From NCBI GenBank assembly GCA_012962595.1, contig DTXE01000517.1, positions 1 to 5,826 on the forward strand: 5,826 nucleotides of DNA, in the 5' to 3' direction. The number at the start of each line of letters is the position of its first letter. Position 1 is the first letter of the stretch. The translations under genes and the position numbers were made by a program. Under the pieces are notes generated by a model. It searched no databases. It was given only the letters and a program-made list of their open reading frames with translations, and was not told the origin of the DNA. Positions 5,825-5,826 of the stretch are shown piece by piece. This stretch comes from Syntrophaceae bacterium (GTDB lineage: Bacteria; Desulfobacterota; DTXE01).

Positions 5825-5826
5825 AT

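Overview
The window reads as a piece of a bacterial chromosome. It holds four complete genes, plus the broken 3' end of a fifth at the right edge. The prolyl-tRNA synthetase is the bacterial type with an inserted editing domain. Isoprenoid synthesis uses the MEP pathway (IspG), and stringent-response control rests on one long bifunctional Rel/SpoT protein. Together with a multihaem c-type cytochrome tail of the doubled-CXXCH kind, and moderately AT-rich DNA, this suggests an anaerobic deltaproteobacterium-like lineage (Desulfobacterota and relatives; Nitrospirota is an alternative). The lineage is inferred from gene content and remembered family resemblance, not from a search.

Layout: positions 1-174 are non-coding leader with AT-rich dyads and a CACGTG-centred palindrome. 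rpmB (175-363, +) encodes a zinc-ribbon form of ribosomal protein L28. It converges on a leftward operon after a gap of only 22 bases with no recognisable terminator. The operon is transcribed right to left as ispG (5308-4241), proS (4244-2514) and rel (2530-386). ispG and proS overlap by 4 bases, proS starting at TTG behind a strong ribosome-binding site. proS and rel overlap by 17 bases. The three proteins make an isoprenoid precursor, charge tRNA-Pro, and sense uncharged tRNA through (p)ppGpp.

The 257 bases upstream of ispG (5309-5565) are the most interesting non-coding part. They contain a compact element of about 83 bp (5350-5432) with perfect 12-bp terminal inverted repeats, extra internal copies of the same core, and a TTTA direct repeat on both sides, so it resembles a MITE or other small dispersed palindromic repeat. 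A near-consensus sigma70-type promoter (TTGACA, 18 bp, TAGAAT) points toward ispG. Its -10 box lies inside the right terminal repeat and its -35 box lies outside, so the element may have built or rebuilt the operon promoter.

At the right edge (5566-5826, -) is the C-terminal part of a multihaem cytochrome. Its open upstream frame ends in an 18-bp tandem duplication and is out of register with the haem-binding tail, which indicates a frameshift (a real lesion or a sequence error).

The protein-coding content is ordinary. The non-standard signals are the repeat element with its embedded promoter and the disrupted cytochrome. I saw no undescribed multi-gene system.
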